A stretch of 64,000 nucleotides of DNA, from positions 2,852,001 to 2,916,000 of the forward strand of contig OZ255622.1 in assembly GCA_965276715.1 (NCBI GenBank), in the 5' to 3' direction. The translations under genes were made by a program, and so were the position numbers. Source of the stretch: CAXTPV01 sp965276715. Lineage in GTDB: Bacteria > Pseudomonadota > Alphaproteobacteria > Acetobacterales > Acetobacteraceae. The notes below the pieces were generated by a model. That model was given only the letters and a program-made list of their open reading frames with translations, did no database searches and was not told the DNA's origin. Position 1 is the stretch's first letter. Every line of letters starts with the position of its first letter. Below are positions 62,508-64,000 of the stretch, piece by piece.

Positions 62508-64000
62508 ATGAACGCGATCAGCAAGCCGTCGAACGGCGCCTACACCGTCATCGACCACGCCTACGACGTGGTCGTGGTCGGCGCCGGCGGCTCCGGCTTG
62601 CGCGCCACGCTCGGCATGGTCGCCGCCGGCCTGCGCACCGCCTGCGTGACCAAGGTGTTCCCCACCCGCTCCCACACCGTCGCCGCCCAAGGCGGCATCG
62701 GCGCCAGCCTCGGCAACATGGGCGAGGACAATTGGCGCTGGCACATGTACGACACCGTCAAGGGCTCGGACTGGCTCGGCGACCAGGACGCGATCGAATA
62801 CATGTGCCGAGAGGCCGTGCCCGCGATCTACGAACTCGAGCATTACGGCGTCCCCTTCAGCCGCACCGAGGACGGCCGCATCTACCAGCGCCCGTTCGGC
62901 GGCCACATGAAGGACTATGGGCGCGAACCCGCCCAGCGCGCCTGCGCCGCCGCCGACCGTACCGGCCACGCCATCCTGCACACGCTCTACCAGCAGTCCC
63001 TCAAGCACAACGCCGAGTTCTTCGTCGAATATTTCGCCCTCGACCTGATCATGGACGAGGACGGCGCCTGCCGCGGCGTCATGGCCTGGTGCCTGGAAGA
63101 CGGCACCATGCACCGCTTCCGCGCCCAGCAGGTGGTGCTCGCCACCGGTGGCTACGGCCGCGCCTATCTCTCCTGCACCTCGGCCCACACCTGCACCGGC
63201 GACGGCTCCGGCATGGCGATGCGCGCCGGCCTGCCCACGCAAGACATGGAGTTCGTCCAGTTCCACCCCACCGGCATCTTTCCCGCCGGCTGCCTGCTCA
63301 CCGAAGGCTGCCGCGGCGAGGGCGCCTACCTCACCAACTCCGAAGGCGAGCGCTTCATGGAGCGCTACGCCCCCACCGCCAAGGACCTCGCCTCGCGCGA
63401 CGTGGTCTCCCGCTCCATGACCATCGAGATCAACGAAGGCCGCGGCTGTGGTCCCAACAAGGACCACATCCTGATGCATCTTGAGCATCTCGGCGCCGAT
63501 CTGCTGCACGAGCGACTGCCTGGGATCTCCGAGACCGCCCGCGTCTTCGCCGGCGTCGACGTCGTGCGCGAGCCCGTTCCCGTGCTGCCCACCGTCCACT
63601 ACAATATGGGCGGCATCCCCACGAACTGTCACGGCGAAGTCCTCCGCCCGACGCAAGCCGATCCCGACGCCATCGTCCCCGGCCTGATGGCGATCGGGGA
63701 GGCCGCCTGCGTCTCCGTCCACGGCGCCAACCGCCTCGGCACCAACTCGCTGCTCGACCTGGTCGTCTTCGGCCGCGCTGCCGCCCACCGCGCCGCCGAG
63801 ACCGTCCGCGCCGACGCCCGCCAGCCCGAACTTCCCGCCAAGGCCGGCGAGTATGCTCTCGATCGGTTCGACCGAACCCGCCACGCCAAGGGCGGCACCA
63901 AGGTGGCCGAGATGCGCGTGGGCCTGCAGCGCACCATGCAGGCCCACGCCGCCGTCTTCCGCACCACCCGCAGCCTCAACGAGGGCTGCGACAAGATCCG
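62508..64000 (+). CDS. sdhA: Succinate dehydrogenase flavoprotein subunit (3' partial)
   Basis: Flavoprotein of complex II, cut by the window end after about 497 codons. Motifs: VVVGAGGSGLRATLG (FAD), TRSHTVAAQGGIGASLGN with the His that binds FAD covalently, FSRTEDGRIYQRPFGGH, LATGGYGRAY, EFVQFHPTGIFPAG, TEGCRGEGAYLTN, and VHYNMGGIPTN. GAGG precedes the ATG at 62508. The large antisense ORF here is a coding shadow. Confidence 0.96.
   Translation, partial: MNAISKPSNGAYTVIDHAYDVVVVGAGGSGLRATLGMVAAGLRTACVTKVFPTRSHTVAAQGGIGASLGNMGEDNWRWHMYDTVKGSDWLGDQDAIEYMCREAVPAIYELEHYGVPFSRTEDGRIYQRPFGGHMKDYGREPAQRACAAADRTGHAILHTLYQQSLKHNAEFFVEYFALDLIMDEDGACRGVMAWCLEDGTMHRFRAQQVVLATGGYGRAYLSCTSAHTCTGDGSGMAMRAGLPTQDMEFVQFHPTGIFPAGCLLTEGCRGEGAYLTNSEGERFMERYAPTAKDLASRDVVSRSMTIEINEGRGCGPNKDHILMHLEHLGADLLHERLPGISETARVFAGVDVVREPVPVLPTVHYNMGGIPTNCHGEVLRPTQADPDAIVPGLMAIGEAACVSVHGANRLGTNSLLDLVVFGRAAAHRAAETVRADARQPELPAKAGEYALDRFDRTRHAKGGTKVAEMRVGLQRTMQAHAAVFRTTRSLNEGCDKI

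Noticed and set aside
62466..63947. 493-codon antisense ORF across sdhA
   Set aside because: Shadow of sdhA; Gly/Ala/Val/Asp-rich with no signature.

Overview
The window is GC-rich chromosomal DNA, densely packed with genes on both strands and with most third codon positions G or C. Gene content points to an alphaproteobacterium of the Acetobacteraceae (acetic acid bacteria and relatives). The main evidence is a fused transaldolase/glucose-6-phosphate isomerase heading a complete pentose-phosphate operon, a lipoyl-E3 fusion in the 2-oxoglutarate dehydrogenase operon, DXP-dependent vitamin B6 genes, and short GC-rich double-hairpin repeats between genes. This placement is an inference from family knowledge; no rRNA or tRNA gene was seen that would settle it.

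Layout. 1-7.5 kb: sucA (5' end outside the window), sucB, lpd, pdxA, pdxJ. 7.5-15.5 kb: a transport/regulation island. A secreted beta-propeller phosphoesterase and a small His-rich lipoprotein diverge from a response regulator, histidine kinase, TonB-like protein and TonB-dependent receptor. The two promoter regions carry the same 11-bp-spaced CGTCAG repeats. 15.5-23.5 kb: retropepsin-like protease, glycosyltransferase, xerC and DUF484 on the minus strand; priA, a SOUL protein and CsbD on the plus strand; then a lipoprotein and ssuD. 23.8-33 kb: tal-pgi, gnd, zwf, two HAD phosphatases, pgl, rpiA, gntK, which form the oxidative and part of the non-oxidative pentose-phosphate pathway. 33-38.5 kb: a GT-C-like membrane protein, a tandem palindromic repeat, and a four-gene set (DUF3034, exported truncated globin, exported cupredoxin, GGDEF-EAL) that looks like an envelope sensing system linked to c-di-GMP.

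38.5-46.3 kb (minus strand): clpB with an RpoH-type promoter, an ECF sigma/anti-sigma pair, an alpha/beta hydrolase, an AidB-like dehydrogenase and zapE. 46.4-52.1 kb is accessory in character: a small Cys-rich exported peptide, a 2OG-Fe(II) oxygenase, a RES/Xre toxin-antitoxin pair, a second zwf, asd whose 3' end runs through a repeat, and an unknown two-gene unit resembling a membrane-active protein plus small membrane partner. 52.3-58.4 kb (minus strand): DUF4331, a TPR protein and three transition-metal transporter families with an accessory exported protein, apparently a nickel/cobalt or copper module. 58.5-64 kb: a Crp/Fnr regulator, a GAF/HisKA_2 kinase, a lipoprotein, and sdhCD with the start of sdhA.

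The strongest candidates for undescribed systems are the globin-cupredoxin-c-di-GMP cluster (34.5-38.5 kb), the metal cluster in which three exported proteins are predicted to expose N-terminal metal-binding residues (52.3-58.4 kb), the shared-operator phosphoesterase/TonB island (7.5-15.5 kb) and the coupled orphan pair at 51.1-52.1 kb.
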